Notes: generated from the letters alone by a model not told the origin. A stretch of DNA of 64,000 nucleotides from Deltaproteobacteria bacterium (GCA_016219015.1 JACRCL010000012.1:62001-126000), one strand, 5' to 3'. Numbered from the stretch's first letter, positions 1 to 8,823 are shown. Program-made: numbers and translations.

Positions 1-696
1 GGCCGCCTTCATCTTGGGCGTGCCCACCTCGCTCGCAATCTTTTTCTGAAGCTCGATAACGCCTTTCATCGATTCCTGGGCGAAGGCCAGGCCTTCGAGG
101 AGGGCCTCCTCGGAAAGAAAGCGCGAGCCGCCCTCGACCATTATGATCGAGCTGTCAGAGCCGGCCACCAGGAGGTCGAGGTCGCTCTCCTTCTGCTGCT
201 TCAATGAAGGGTTGCAGATGAATTGGCCGCCTATGTAGCCTATCCTTACCGTGGCTATGGGGCCGTTAAAGGGTATGTCGGATATCCCGAGGGCTATTGA
301 AGCGCCGAGGGTGGCCACTATCTCAGGGTCGTTCTCAAGGTCTACCGAAAGCACCGTTGCGATGACCTGCGTCTCGTTATAGTATCCTTCCGGGAAAAGG
401 GGGCGCAACGGCCTGTCGATGAGCCTCGACCCCAAAACCTCTTTTTCGCTCGGCCTGCCCTCGCGCTTGAAGAACCCGCCGGGTATCTTCCCGGCCGCGT
501 AGGTCATCTCCATGTAGTTGACCGTGAGCGGCATGAAGTCCACACCCTCGTTCGGGGAATCCGCCCGGCAGACGGTCACGAGCACGACCGTATCGCCGTA
601 CCTAACCGTGCAGGACCCGTGGGCCTGCTTGGCCATCTTCCCCGTCTCTACGCGTATTGTCCTGCCTGCAAATTCAGTCTCGTAAACTTTAACCAA
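1..696 (-). CDS. pnp: Polyribonucleotide nucleotidyltransferase (PNPase), N-terminal part, cut by window edge
   Basis: 3'-5' phosphorolytic exoribonuclease of mRNA decay, a cytoplasmic trimer. 232 codons are visible, covering most of the first RNase PH domain: ADSPNEGVDFMPLTVNY near residue 45, then GGFFKREGRPSEKE and SRLIDRPLRPLFP, all diagnostic of PNPase. The C-terminal half (second RNase PH, KH, S1) lies outside the window. I start it at the TTG at 694-696 because it gives the family N-terminus (VKVYETEFAGR) and has a GGAGAGG Shine-Dalgarno about 7 bases upstream; no ATG fits. It is downstream of rpsO on the same strand with a 206-base gap, the classical rpsO-pnp pairing. Confidence 0.96.
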   Translation of the reverse strand, partial: MVKVYETEFAGRTIRVETGKMAKQAHGSCTVRYGDTVVLVTVCRADSPNEGVDFMPLTVNYMEMTYAAGKIPGGFFKREGRPSEKEVLGSRLIDRPLRPLFPEGYYNETQVIATVLSVDLENDPEIVATLGASIALGISDIPFNGPIATVRIGYIGGQFICNPSLKQQKESDLDLLVAGSDSSIIMVEGGSRFLSEEALLEGLAFAQESMKGVIELQKKIASEVGTPKMKAA

Positions 697-902
697 CTTG
701 GGCCTCTCCTATTCTTAATTGTTCTTTATTTGTTTAAAAAAAATACCGACGGGCGGCTTGAGGCGCACCTGCCCCCCCTGCCCCCGTCTTTTAACGCGGC
801 CTTGAAATTTATTATGGCTGTTGCGTTGAGCTATAATAACCGCGCACCCTTCCGGGTTTTTGAAAAGGCGCCCCGCGCTTGCGCAAAGGCGCTCTTTTAA
901 GA

Positions 903-1169
903 CTATCTCCTGAGCCCCAGTCTCTCGATCAGGGACTTGTAGCGGTCAAGGTCCTTCCTCTTCACGTAATCAAGGAGCCTTCTCCTGCGGCCGACCATCT
1001 TAAGAAGCCCCCTCCTCGAATGGTGGTCGAACTTGTGGGCCTTAAAATGGGAGCTCAAGCTGTTGATACGCTCGCTTAAGAGCGCTACCTGGACCTCGGG
1101 TGAGCCGGTGTCGCCGGAATGGGTCTCATAGCTCTTGATTATCTCCTGCTTCTTCGCTGTCTCCAGCAT
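903..1169 (-). CDS. rpsO: 30S ribosomal protein S15
   Basis: Primary 16S rRNA-binding protein of the small-subunit platform. 88 residues, the usual S15 length, with the signature [20 protein letters not shown] and the C-terminal [20 protein letters not shown] helix. The start ATG at 1167-1169 has a purine-rich AGGAGAAAGGAGG stretch upstream. It follows truB and precedes pnp, as in many proteobacteria. Downstream, around 847-900, is a GC-rich inverted repeat (GCGCC...GGCGC) ending in TTTTC on this strand, which could be a weak terminator or an RNase III processing site between rpsO and pnp. Confidence 0.98.
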   Translation of the reverse strand: MLETAKKQEIIKSYETHSGDTGSPEVQVALLSERINSLSSHFKAHKFDHHSRRGLLKMVGRRRRLLDYVKRKDLDRYKSLIERLGLRR

Positions 1170-1300
1170 CTCCGTTCCTGCCTCCTTTCTCCTAAAAAAC
1201 CGGGGATTCCATATATCAATTTCGGTCTGCCCGAAACACTTAAGCTGTAAGCCTCAAGGATATTAACATCTCTCGTTCCTCAAGGAAAGCAAAAAAACCA

Positions 1301-2137
1301 TTAGCCGGCTGCCTTTCCCTCCGCCGCTTCCAGCGGGGCCCGCGACCTCGCCATCGCCGCTTCAAGGGGTATTATGGCGGACCTTATCGCGTCTATCTCC
1401 GCTTTCGGGCCTACGGCCTCGGCTATTGAAAAGTCACCGCACCTTACTCTTCTCAGGGCCGCCATGTGCGCCCCGCAGCCGAGGGCCCTTCCGGCGTCGT
1501 GGCATATGGCCCTTATGTAAGTCCCCCTGGAGCATAACGCCCTGAAGTCCACGAAGGGAGGCTCCACGGCGGTCACGTCAAGCTCGAAAATCTCGACCTC
1601 TTTCGTCTCCCTTTCAACGGTTATGCCCTTTCTCGCGAGCTTGTATAGCGGCGTCCCGTTCCTCTTTACCGCCGAGTACATCGGAGGCACCTGGGTTATC
1701 CTGCCCCGGAACGACGAAAGGACGCGCTCGATATCTTCCTCTTTTATGTGCGAGCAGTCTGCCGTGGCTACGGCGTTGCCCGCGCCGTCGTACGTGTCCG
1801 TCTCGACGCCGAGCCTGAGCCTGGCTATGTATTCCTTTTTACCGGCATCGAGGAAGCGGGCGAACTTCGTCGCGCCGTCGATGACGAGCGGGAGGACCCC
1901 GGTGGCGATCGGGTCGAGGGTGCCTAAGTGGCCGACCTTCCTGGCCCCGAGCCTTTTCTTCACATGCGCCACGACGTCGTGCGACGTCCAGCCTTCGGGC
2001 TTGTCTATTATAAGCACCCCGTTGAAGCTCCCCGCGGCTTGCCGCGGGGAGTCTTCGACACATAAGGTGGATTTCGATTTCGATTCGCTCGCTAAACCCC
2101 GCTGATGCATGGGTTTGCGCTCGCTATGTGTGTTCAT
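1301..2137 (-). CDS. truB: tRNA pseudouridine(55) synthase TruB with repeat-encoded N-terminal extension
   Basis: Makes pseudouridine 55 in the tRNA T-loop. The core begins NGVLIIDKPEGWTSHDVV and carries the catalytic-Asp motif GHLGTLDPIATGVLP, then the SRGTYIRAICHD motif. The ATG at 2137 gives 278 residues with about 38 extra residues ahead of the conserved start, and these are encoded by palindromic repeat DNA (2028-2136). A GTG at 2015-2017, preceded by GGGGAG, would give 238 residues beginning inside the conserved block. I keep the ATG because it lies directly after the nrnA stop and has an AAGG upstream, but the true start is uncertain. It is translationally coupled to nrnA. Confidence 0.93.
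   Translation of the reverse strand: MNTHSERKPMHQRGLASESKSKSTLCVEDSPRQAAGSFNGVLIIDKPEGWTSHDVVAHVKKRLGARKVGHLGTLDPIATGVLPLVIDGATKFARFLDAGKKEYIARLRLGVETDTYDGAGNAVATADCSHIKEEDIERVLSSFRGRITQVPPMYSAVKRNGTPLYKLARKGITVERETKEVEIFELDVTAVEPPFVDFRALCSRGTYIRAICHDAGRALGCGAHMAALRRVRCGDFSIAEAVGPKAEIDAIRSAIIPLEAAMARSRAPLEAAEGKAAG
2028..2051. repeat. Perfect GC palindrome inside the truB 5' region
   Basis: CTCCCCGCGGC-TT-GCCGCGGGGAG, an 11-bp perfect stem with a 2-base centre. It lies within the reading frame of the long truB form, next to the second palindromic element (2077-2136). As RNA it would form a very stable hairpin immediately upstream of the conserved TruB core. REP-type hairpins of this composition are common in proteobacterial genomes; the class is inferred. 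Confidence 0.8.
2077..2136. repeat. Palindromic repeat element, copy 1 (in frame in truB)
   Basis: About 60 bases that align with 8765-8823: shared blocks are CGATTCGCTCGC, ACCCCGCTG and a terminal GTGTTCA. The inner arms (AAACCC...GGGTTT) are self-complementary and differ from the second copy in compensating fashion. Here the element is translated as part of the N-terminus of the long truB form; the other copy is intergenic. Confidence 0.75.
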
Positions 2138-2139
2138 GG

Positions 2140-3126
2140 CTATACCTTGTGCGCCGCGAAGACCTTTTCCCTGATGGCCTCCATGATTTTCGCCTTGACC
2201 TCTTCGATGGTCCCCTTGAGCGTGAACCCGGCGGCGTTGCGGTGCCCTCCCCCGCCGAACACCTTTGACACCTCCGCCACGTCGACATCCCCCTTTGACC
2301 GGAGGCTTACCTTGTATTCCTTCGGCCCCGTTTCCCTGAAGAGCATCCCGACCTCGACGCCCTCTATGCCCCTGGCGTAGTTCACGAACCCGTCGGCTAT
2401 GTCCTTTTCAGCCCCGGCCTTCCTGAACATGTCGAGCGTTACCGTAAGGGTGGCTATCCTGGCCGAGTTGCCGAGGTCCGTCAATTCGAGCGTCGAGAGC
2501 ACCATGCCCAGGAGCTTATACCTCCTTACGGGGTGGTTCTCGTAGACCCTGCGGGATATCTCCCAGGGCTCGGCCCCGAGCTTTACCAGCTCCCCGGCCT
2601 TTATGAAAGCGTCGGCCGTGGCTGACGAGTACCTGAAGGAGCCCGTGTCGGTAAGTATCGCGACGTAGAGGTTTATCGCCATGGCGCGGGTAACGTCTAC
2701 CGAGGCCGCCTTGCAAAAGTCATATACGAGCTCGCCTGCCGCGCTCGCGTCCGGCACTATAACGTTTACGTCGCCGAAGCAGTCGTTAGTGGCGTGGTGG
2801 TCGATATTTATTATACGGCCAGGCTCCTTTAACCCGAGAAAGCCCCTGCCGAGCCTCTCTTTCTGCCCGCAGTCAACGGCGAAAGTCGCGTCGAAAGGGC
2901 CCGCGCCATCGAGGCCGTGGACTATCGTGTCAACGCCGGGGAGGAAACTGAAGATATCCGGCACCGGGTCTTCGAGGTAGGCGGTAACGTCCTTGCCCAT
3001 GCCCTTTAAGGCGAGCGCCATGCCCAGGAGCGACCCTATCGCGTCGCCCTCGGGGCTTACGTGGGAGACCACGAGGAACTTTCTGCCCCTTCTCGCCTCT
3101 TCAACTGCCTGATCGAATATTCCCAT
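2140..3126 (-). CDS. nrnA: DHH/DHHA1 phosphoesterase, NrnA-type oligoribonuclease/pAp phosphatase
   Basis: Degrades nano-RNA and 3'-phosphoadenosine 5'-phosphate in families of this architecture. 328 residues. Metal-binding DHH motifs are visible: SHVSPEGDAIGS near residue 22, VDCG near 88 and IDHHATN near 110. The C-terminal DHHA1 substrate motif GGGGHRNAAGF is near 295. It sits between rbfA and truB, the standard position in Gram-positive and deltaproteobacterial nusA-infB operons. The gap to truB is 2 bases, so the two are probably coupled. Confidence 0.93.
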   Translation of the reverse strand: MGIFDQAVEEARRGRKFLVVSHVSPEGDAIGSLLGMALALKGMGKDVTAYLEDPVPDIFSFLPGVDTIVHGLDGAGPFDATFAVDCGQKERLGRGFLGLKEPGRIINIDHHATNDCFGDVNVIVPDASAAGELVYDFCKAASVDVTRAMAINLYVAILTDTGSFRYSSATADAFIKAGELVKLGAEPWEISRRVYENHPVRRYKLLGMVLSTLELTDLGNSARIATLTVTLDMFRKAGAEKDIADGFVNYARGIEGVEVGMLFRETGPKEYKVSLRSKGDVDVAEVSKVFGGGGHRNAAGFTLKGTIEEVKAKIMEAIREKVFAAHKV

Positions 3127-3173
3127 TGTCCATGGACGCCTTTACCGTCCGGCTCCGCTCTAAGAGCGCGGCG

Positions 3174-3530
3174 TTAAAGGCTGCCTCCTTCCTTCATCTC
3201 CCTTATGACCTTCTCTATCCGTTCCGAATACTCAAGCGACTCGTCGAAGAAGAAGCTGACGGTCGGGATATGCCTCAGGTCAAGGCGCCTTGCGAGGTAG
3301 CGCCTTATGTACCCGCTCGCGTTATTGAGCCCGTTCCTGCTCTTGTCCTTCTCTTCCTTTTTGCCGAGCTGGCTGAAATATACCCTCGCCTCTTTAAGGT
3401 CGGGCGTGAGGTCCACCCTCGTGATGGTGACGAAACCTATCCTCGGGTCTTTTATCTCGCCGTGGAGGATCATCGAGGCTATCTCCTCTTTTATGAGGTC
3501 CCCTACCCGTTCGGAACGCCTGCTATTCAT
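3174..3530 (-). CDS. rbfA: Ribosome-binding factor A
   Basis: Late 30S maturation factor with a KH-like fold. 118 residues, typical length. Conserved features: RSERVGDLIKEEIASMI at the N-terminus, GFVTITRVDLTPDLKEARVYFS in the middle, and RRYLARRLDLRHIPTVSFFFDESLEYSERI at the C-terminus. It lies between ylxP and nrnA on the same strand with short gaps, in the infB operon context expected for rbfA. Confidence 0.96.
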   Translation of the reverse strand: MNSRRSERVGDLIKEEIASMILHGEIKDPRIGFVTITRVDLTPDLKEARVYFSQLGKKEEKDKSRNGLNNASGYIRRYLARRLDLRHIPTVSFFFDESLEYSERIEKVIREMKEGGSL

Positions 3531-3546
3531 ATCTTTGTCCGGCCCT

Positions 3547-3834
3547 TCAGCAGTTGATAAACTCTATAGCGTGGTCGAGCACCTCGGCTGTATGGAGGCC
3601 CTCGATGAAGTTCATGACCTTGTCTATCGAGGAGTTCACGAAGGCCCTGTCGTTGCCCACGGCCGACAGCCCCAGCTCGGCCCTCTGCCAGAGGTCGTTG
3701 TCCCCGACCTCGGCGATTGCGACGTTGAACCTGTTCCTGACCTTCTCCATGAGGCTTTTAAGCACCATCCTCTTTTCCTTGAGAGAATGGTTGCCGTGTA
3801 TCATTAAACTAATGCGGCAGACGCCTACTACCAT
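3547..3834 (-). CDS. DUF503/YlxP family protein
   Basis: Small conserved protein of the nusA-infB operon; the molecular role is not firmly established. The frame is open to a TTG at 3903, but I start at the ATG at 3832-3834, giving 95 residues (the family length) and the family N-terminus VVGVCRISLMIHGNHSLKEKR. The C-terminus AEVLDHAIEFINC also fits. No convincing Shine-Dalgarno precedes either start. It lies between infB and rbfA. Confidence 0.88.
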   Translation of the reverse strand: MVVGVCRISLMIHGNHSLKEKRMVLKSLMEKVRNRFNVAIAEVGDNDLWQRAELGLSAVGNDRAFVNSSIDKVMNFIEGLHTAEVLDHAIEFINC

Positions 3835-3931
3835 AACTAAATAACAATCAAAGCTAAAGAATGAGCCGTACTTTGCGGCCGCGCTGACGAGCGGTGAAGC
3901 CAACGAAGCAGATGGACTTTTTGAGCCCCTC

Positions 3932-6310
3932 TTAGAGCTTCGCGGCCTCCTCCTTGAGCGTATAGATCTCTATTACGTCGCCGGCCTTTATGTCGCTATA
4001 GCCCTCTATGGTCATGCCGCACTCGTAGCCGCTTGCGACCTCTTTGACGTCGTCCTTGAACCTCTTAAGCGAGGAGAGCTTGCCTTCGTATATGACGACG
4101 TTGTCCCTTATGAGGCGCACCTTCGCGCCCCTGGCGGCCTTGCCGTCGACCACATAGCACCCCGCGACGTTCCCGACCTTGGTTATCCTGATGACGTCCC
4201 TGATCTCCGCCCTCCCGAGGACCTCTTCCTTCACGACGGGCGCGAGCATGCCCTCCATCGCGTTCTTTATCTCGTCGACGAGGTTGTAGATTATGGTGTA
4301 GAGCCTCAGATCGACGTTCTCTTTTTCCGCGAGCGAATGCGCCTTCGGCTCCGGGCGGACGTTAAAGCCTATGACTATTGCGTTCGAGGCGGCCGCGAGC
4401 ATGACGTCGCCCTCGCTGATGCCGCCCACGGCGCTGTGTATGACCTTTAGCTTTATCGCGTCCGTGGAGAGCTTGCCGAGGACCTCCTTGACGGCCTCGA
4501 TGGAGCCCTGCACGTCGGACTTCAATACGAGGTTCAGCTCCTTCACCTCGCCCTTGTTTATCTTGTCGTAAAGGTCGGTGAGGCTTACCTTGGCGGTCTT
4601 GAGCCTGTCCTTCTCAAGGAACTTTTTCTGCCTTATGGTGGCTATCTGCTTGGCCGTTGCCTCGTCCTTGACCACCAGGAAGGTCTCGCCCGCCTGCGGC
4701 ACGCCGGAAAGGCCCAGTATCTCTATCGGCATCGAGGGGCCAGCCTCTTCCACCCTCTTGCCCCAGTCGCTTATCATCGCCCTTATCCTGCCGTAGTGCA
4801 TGCCTGTGACGATGGCGTCGCCAACCTTCAGCGTGCCGTCCTGTATGAGCACCGTTGACACGGGGCCCCTGCCCTTGTCGAGCTTGGCCTCTACTATTAC
4901 GCCTCTGGCCGGAGCGGCCGGGTTCGCCTTCAGCTCCAGCACCTCGGCCTGGAGGAGTATCATCTCGAGGAGTTCCTTTATCTTGATCCTCTTCTTCGCT
5001 GATACCTCTATGAATATCGTATCCCCGCCCCACTCCTCGGAGACGAGACCGTATTTAGTAAGCTCCTGTTTTATCCTGCCGGGGTCCGCCTGGGGGAGGT
5101 CTATCTTGTTTATGGCCACTATGATGGGTACGTTTGCGGCCTTGGCGTGGTTGACGGCCTCCACGGTCTGCGGCATAACGCCGTCGTCCGCCGCCACGAC
5201 GAGTATTACTATGTCGGTCGCCTTCGCGCCCCGTGCCCTCATGGCTGTGAAGGCCTCGTGGCCCGGGGTGTCGAGGAACGTCACGTCCCCCTTGTCGAGA
5301 TGGACGTGGTAGGCGCCTATGTGCTGGGTTATCCCGCCCGCCTCGCCCTCGACGACGTTGGTCTTTCTTATGGCGTCCAGGAGAGAGGTCTTGCCGTGGT
5401 CGACGTGGCCCATTACGGTCACGACGGGCGCCCTGTGCTCGCGCGCCCCGGCAGGCGCGCCGGGCTCGGCCGTGGGCTCCATGAGGGTTTCCTCCTGCAC
5501 CGCGCCGCTTTCGACCTCGTACTCGTAGTCCTGCGCGACGAGCGTGACCGAATCTATGTCTATCAGCTGGTTTACCGTGGCCATTATCCCGAGGTTCATG
5601 AGCTTCTTTATTATCTCGCTCGCCTTGACCCCGAGCCTCTGGGAGAGGTCGGCCACGCTTATGGCGTCTACTATCTTTATGACCCTCTTGATGGCCTTGG
5701 GGACCGTTATCTCGGTCTTTTTCATGGGCCGGGACTGGGCGGCCTGGGCCTTTGCCCTTGCCGCGTCCCTGCCCTGGTACTTGTCTTTCCTCTTCTTGGA
5801 CGTGAAGAACTTCTTCAGCTCAGGCTCTTTCTCGAATACCTTTACCTCTTTCTTCGATACCGCAGCCTCTGCGGGCTTCTCCTCCGCGGGCTTCTCTTCG
5901 GCGACCGGGGCGGGGGCGGCCTTCTCGACCGGCTCTTCCTCCTCCACCTTCAGCTCCTCGAGTATCTCGGCGGGGGTCTTCTCCTTTATCTTCCTGGCGG
6001 GCTTCTTTGGCGCCTCTTTCTTCTCCTCGGGCGCATTCACCTTCCTGCCGCCTCTGATTACGGCCTTCTTCTCATCCTTCTTTTCCTCTTTAGCCACGGC
6101 CTTCGGCGCTATCGCCGCCGGCGCGGCCTTCTGGACCTCCGCAGGGGCCGCTTCAACCTTTGCAACAGGCGCGGCCTCTTCGGCCTTGACCACCACCGCG
6201 GGCTCCACCTCGGGGGCGGCAGGCTTCGGGGCGCTCCTTCTCCTTATGACAGAGGGCTTGATCCTCTTTTCCTCTACCTCTTTATTTGGCTTTTCCTTCT
6301 CATTTGTCAT
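3932..6310 (-). CDS. infB: Translation initiation factor IF-2
   Basis: GTPase that brings initiator fMet-tRNA to the ribosome. 792 residues. Residues 1 to about 200 are a low-complexity Ala/Glu/Lys/Pro-rich region, as is usual for bacterial IF-2. An IF2_N module follows ([24 protein letters not shown], about 218-241). The G domain has the P-loop GHVDHGKT at 301-308, DTPGHEAF near 347 and NKID near 401. Domains II-IV follow, with the conserved [11 protein letters not shown] and [10 protein letters not shown] motifs. It lies between ylxR and ylxP in the rimP-nusA-infB operon. Confidence 0.98.
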   Translation of the reverse strand: MTNEKEKPNKEVEEKRIKPSVIRRRSAPKPAAPEVEPAVVVKAEEAAPVAKVEAAPAEVQKAAPAAIAPKAVAKEEKKDEKKAVIRGGRKVNAPEEKKEAPKKPARKIKEKTPAEILEELKVEEEEPVEKAAPAPVAEEKPAEEKPAEAAVSKKEVKVFEKEPELKKFFTSKKRKDKYQGRDAARAKAQAAQSRPMKKTEITVPKAIKRVIKIVDAISVADLSQRLGVKASEIIKKLMNLGIMATVNQLIDIDSVTLVAQDYEYEVESGAVQEETLMEPTAEPGAPAGAREHRAPVVTVMGHVDHGKTSLLDAIRKTNVVEGEAGGITQHIGAYHVHLDKGDVTFLDTPGHEAFTAMRARGAKATDIVILVVAADDGVMPQTVEAVNHAKAANVPIIVAINKIDLPQADPGRIKQELTKYGLVSEEWGGDTIFIEVSAKKRIKIKELLEMILLQAEVLELKANPAAPARGVIVEAKLDKGRGPVSTVLIQDGTLKVGDAIVTGMHYGRIRAMISDWGKRVEEAGPSMPIEILGLSGVPQAGETFLVVKDEATAKQIATIRQKKFLEKDRLKTAKVSLTDLYDKINKGEVKELNLVLKSDVQGSIEAVKEVLGKLSTDAIKLKVIHSAVGGISEGDVMLAAASNAIVIGFNVRPEPKAHSLAEKENVDLRLYTIIYNLVDEIKNAMEGMLAPVVKEEVLGRAEIRDVIRITKVGNVAGCYVVDGKAARGAKVRLIRDNVVIYEGKLSSLKRFKDDVKEVASGYECGMTIEGYSDIKAGDVIEIYTLKEEAAKL

Positions 6311-6354
6311 GTTTGCGATATGCTTCCTTGCCTTCCTTTAACCAAGGCCTTTTT

Positions 6355-6609
6355 TTAATTACTTCCGATGATAATCCCCCAGAGAGTTTCCTCGTCCGGG
6401 AGAGCTGCCTGTCCCTTCAGCGCCCTTGAGAAAGAGCCCTTCTTCCTGTAAGCCTCCTTGAGGCACTCCCTGCTAAGGCATATGTAAGCGCCCCGGCCGT
6501 GCCCGGCCTTCGCCGCGTCATGGAAGAGCGCGCCTTCTCTTATTATAAACCTTAAAAGCTCAAATCTGTCGCTTTTTTGCCCGCACCCGATGCATGTGCG
6601 CTCCGGCAT
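6355..6609 (-). CDS. YlxR/DUF448 family RNA-binding protein (RnpM)
   Basis: 84-residue protein with the family hallmarks: N-terminal RTCIGCGQK, FI.REG and the central GRGAYIC motif. In Bacillus the homologue has been described as an RNase P modulator (RnpM); that is family knowledge, not shown here. It starts at the nusA stop (nusA ends at 6610), so translation is probably coupled. infB is 44 bases downstream. The position between nusA and infB is the conserved one. Confidence 0.92.
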   Translation of the reverse strand: MPERTCIGCGQKSDRFELLRFIIREGALFHDAAKAGHGRGAYICLSRECLKEAYRKKGSFSRALKGQAALPDEETLWGIIIGSN

Positions 6610-7914
6610 CTAAGCGTTACGCTCCTTCATGGCGGCCCAGATGACGTCCACGGCCTCTTCGTCGAGGCCCTCCACGGTCTTTATCTCCTTCTTCAAGGCC
6701 TTTAAGACGTTGTCCTTCGTATACCCGCCCCTTACGAGCATGCCAGCCAGCTCAAGCGAGATGTTAAGCAGCTCCCCTATGCCTTTGGCCGCCTCCATCT
6801 CCCTCTCCTTTTCCTCCCTTACGCCCGCCGCCTCGACCTCTTTCCTCAAGGCCTCCTCGGGGGAGAACGCCTCTTTCGCGCCCTTTGCCTCGGATTCGGT
6901 CTTTATGTCTATCTTCCAGCCGGTGAGCTTCGCGGCAAGCCTTACGTTCTGCCCCTTCTTGCCTATCGCGAGGGAAAGCTGGTCGTCCGGGACGATGACC
7001 TCCATCGCGTGCTCGGCGTCGTCGGTGATGACCCGGGATATCTGCGCCGGTGAAAGCGTGTTCTTCACGTATATGGCGTGCTCGTCCGACCAGTGGACGA
7101 TGTCTATCTTCTCGCCCTTGAGCTCCTGTACCACGGCCTGCACCCTCGACCCCTTTACCCCGACGCAAGCGCCCACGGGGTCTACGTCCGAGTTGTGCGA
7201 AAGGACGGCTATCTTGGCGCGGTCGCCCGGCTCCCGAGCGGCGCCCTTTATCTCGACTATGCCCTCGTATATCTCGGGGACCTCCATCTGGAAGAGCTTC
7301 ATGAGGAAGCCCGGGTGGGTCCTCGACATGATTACCTGCGGGCCCTTGGCCTCGCTCTTGACGTCGAGGACGATGCCCCTTATCCTCTCGCCCTGCCTGT
7401 AGCCTTCGCGCCTTACCTGTTCCTTCTTGGGCAGGAGCGCCTCGGCCCTGCCGAGGTCCACGACTATGTCGCCCTTCTCGAACCTCTGGACTATGCCGGT
7501 TATTATCTCGCCCTTCTTCGCGCTGTACTCGGTGAATATGATGTTACGCTCGGCCTCCCTGACCTTCTGGATGATTATCTGCTTGGCGGTCTGAGCGTCT
7601 ATCCTCCCGAACTCCCTCGCGTCGAGCTTAACGCCTAAACTGTCGCCGAGGGCGACCTCCGGGTCGAGGTCCCTGGCCTGGTCGAACGCTATCTCGAGGT
7701 CCGGGTTCTCGACCTCTTCGACGACGGTCTTGAAAAGGAATAGCTCTATCTCTCCGGCGTCCTCCTGGTAATGCGCCTCGATGACCTTGTTCGGGCCGAA
7801 CCTTTTCTCGGCGGCCTTCTGCATGGCGGACTCAAGGGCATCGATCAAAATGTGCTTGTCTATGCCCTTGTCCTTCCCTACCTGGTCGATAATGTGCGTA
7901 AGGTTGATCGACAT
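6610..7914 (-). CDS. nusA: Transcription termination/antitermination factor NusA
   Basis: RNA polymerase-binding factor. 434 residues from the ATG at 7912-7914; an in-frame TTG 24 bases upstream is rejected because GGAGGG (the Shine-Dalgarno) lies between them. Order: N-terminal polymerase-binding domain (about 1-130), S1 (IITGIVQRFEKGDIVVDLGRAEALLP), KH1 (DPVGACVGVKGSRVQAVVQEL), KH2 (QLSLAIGKKGQNVRLAAKLTGW), then a charged linker and one helix-hairpin-helix-like C-terminal module (GLDEEAVDVIWAA). It has only one such module, shorter than E. coli NusA. Second gene of the rimP operon. Confidence 0.97.
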   Translation of the reverse strand: MSINLTHIIDQVGKDKGIDKHILIDALESAMQKAAEKRFGPNKVIEAHYQEDAGEIELFLFKTVVEEVENPDLEIAFDQARDLDPEVALGDSLGVKLDAREFGRIDAQTAKQIIIQKVREAERNIIFTEYSAKKGEIITGIVQRFEKGDIVVDLGRAEALLPKKEQVRREGYRQGERIRGIVLDVKSEAKGPQVIMSRTHPGFLMKLFQMEVPEIYEGIVEIKGAAREPGDRAKIAVLSHNSDVDPVGACVGVKGSRVQAVVQELKGEKIDIVHWSDEHAIYVKNTLSPAQISRVITDDAEHAMEVIVPDDQLSLAIGKKGQNVRLAAKLTGWKIDIKTESEAKGAKEAFSPEEALRKEVEAAGVREEKEREMEAAKGIGELLNISLELAGMLVRGGYTKDNVLKALKKEIKTVEGLDEEAVDVIWAAMKERNA

Positions 7915-7966
7915 TTTAAAAAATCCCTCCGGACTCAAACTTGGAATCTATAATCCTGACAGCCCG

Positions 7967-8431
7967 CTATATCTCTATCTCGAGCCTTGCCTTTTCTATG
8001 TTGGTAAGCTCTATCTCGAACCTGCGGCCGTCGAAGTCGGTCACGAGGACCTTCCCGTCCCCGACGCCGTCTATCACGGCCTTGAAGTTCCTCCTGCCCT
8101 CGATAGGCTGCTTCGACTTTATGCGCGCCCTCTTGCCTATATAGCGGGTGAAGTCCTTTTCCCTGACAAGGGGCCTGTCGAGCCCTGGTGAGGACACTTC
8201 GAGCACGTAGCGCTGCGGTATGGGGTCTTCAACGTCGAGGGCGGTGCCGAACTCCCGGCTCACGTCGCTGCAGTCGTCCACGGTCACGCCGCCCGGCTTG
8301 TCTATGAACAGGCGGACGACCTTCCTTCCGTGCTCCGAAGTATATACAAGGTCGACCAGCTCCATGCCCAGGCCTTCAACGACAGGCGCGGCAAGGGCCT
8401 TCAACTTTTCCTCAAGACCTTCTACCTTCAA
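7967..8431 (-). CDS. rimP: Ribosome maturation factor RimP
   Basis: 30S maturation factor. 154 residues from a TTG start at 8429-8431, which matches family length and has GGCGAGG just upstream; the frame extends to 8542, but the extra residues (hydrophobic, Cys/Phe-rich) are not family-like and overlap a terminator hairpin. Visible: LVDLVYTSEHGRKVVRLFIDKPGGVTVDDC near residue 30, then YVLEVSSPGLDRPL, the RimP signature, and a C-terminal Sm-like domain. First gene of the rimP-nusA-ylxR-infB operon. Confidence 0.94.
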   Translation of the reverse strand: MKVEGLEEKLKALAAPVVEGLGMELVDLVYTSEHGRKVVRLFIDKPGGVTVDDCSDVSREFGTALDVEDPIPQRYVLEVSSPGLDRPLVREKDFTRYIGKRARIKSKQPIEGRRNFKAVIDGVGDGKVLVTDFDGRRFEIELTNIEKARLEIEI

Positions 8432-8516
8432 AGGAGCCTCGCCCCGTTCAATTCCCTTAATCCTTGCCTCTTGAAAAAAAAGCGAAATATTACCCCAAGG
8501 AAAGCAACTTCCCCTC

Positions 8517-8542
8517 AAACAAAAAAGTGGGCAGATGCCCAC
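8517..8542 (-). terminator. Intrinsic terminator-like hairpin in the rimP leader
   Basis: On the minus strand the sequence reads GTGGGC-ATCT-GCCCAC followed by TTTTTTGTTT. The 6-bp GC stem and U-tract form a classical intrinsic terminator. It sits about 80 bases downstream of the predicted start of transcription and about 85 bases upstream of the rimP start codon, so it lies in the leader of the operon rather than at a gene end; attenuation is a plausible role. Confidence 0.7.
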
Positions 8543-8630
8543 TCTAAGTGAAGTAAGAGGCTTTTAATAATAATAATTTAGCACACAAAAAAAATTATTG
8601 CAAGTGTAAATTGGCCGTCTTTTTACATAA

Positions 8631-8658
8631 ATTATACAATCGATTTACTCCGCGTCAA
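8631..8658 (-). promoter_or_regulatory. Sigma-70-type promoter for the rimP-nusA-infB operon
   Basis: Minus strand: TTGACG (8653-8658), 16-base spacer, perfect TATAAT (8631-8636). Predicted transcription start near 8624. The leader up to rimP is about 190 bases and includes an AT-rich inverted repeat (AATAATTT...AAATTATT) before the terminator-like hairpin. Confidence 0.75.
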
Positions 8659-8695
8659 ATGCCGGGCGCGCTCGCGGCTGCCGGGTAAAAACCGC

Positions 8696-8724
8696 TTGTT
8701 AAACTCCGGATGCTCTGCTATACT
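8696..8724 (+). promoter_or_regulatory. Sigma-70-type promoter for the BON-domain gene
   Basis: Plus strand: TTGTTA (8696-8701), 17-base spacer, TATACT (8719-8724). It would give a leader of about 150 bases containing the palindromic repeat and two hairpins. It is arranged back to back with the rimP promoter. Confidence 0.6.
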
Positions 8725-8764
8725 GAAAACTTCCTGCGGGAAGTTTCTACACGTAAGGAAAAAA

Positions 8765-8823
8765 TTTCGATTCGCTCGCATACCCCGCTGCGAGCAGCGG
8801 GTATTCGCTGCTATGCGTGTTCA
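8765..8823. repeat. Palindromic repeat element, copy 2 (intergenic)
   Basis: Aligns over about 60 bases with 2077-2136 in truB. It contains the palindrome TACCCCGCTGC-GAG-CAGCGGGTA; the outer parts ATTCGCTCGC and GCGTGTTCA are shared with copy 1. It lies in the leader of the BON gene. Confidence 0.75.

Noticed and set aside
5147..6358. Long open frames opposite infB (403 and 265 codons) and similar long frames opposite ntrY (422 codons) and pilS (486 codons)
   Set aside because: They mirror high-GC coding DNA on the other strand, are rich in Arg/Leu/Gly or Ser/Ala with no domain pattern, and the minus-strand genes are certain.
8432..8542. Upstream extension of rimP to 8542
   Set aside because: It would translate through the terminator hairpin and U-tract; the TTG at 8431 gives the family length and has a Shine-Dalgarno.
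8543..8700. A tRNA (metY-like) upstream of rimP
   Set aside because: I looked for a cloverleaf and a CCA-type end on the minus strand and found none; the DNA is AT-rich promoter sequence.
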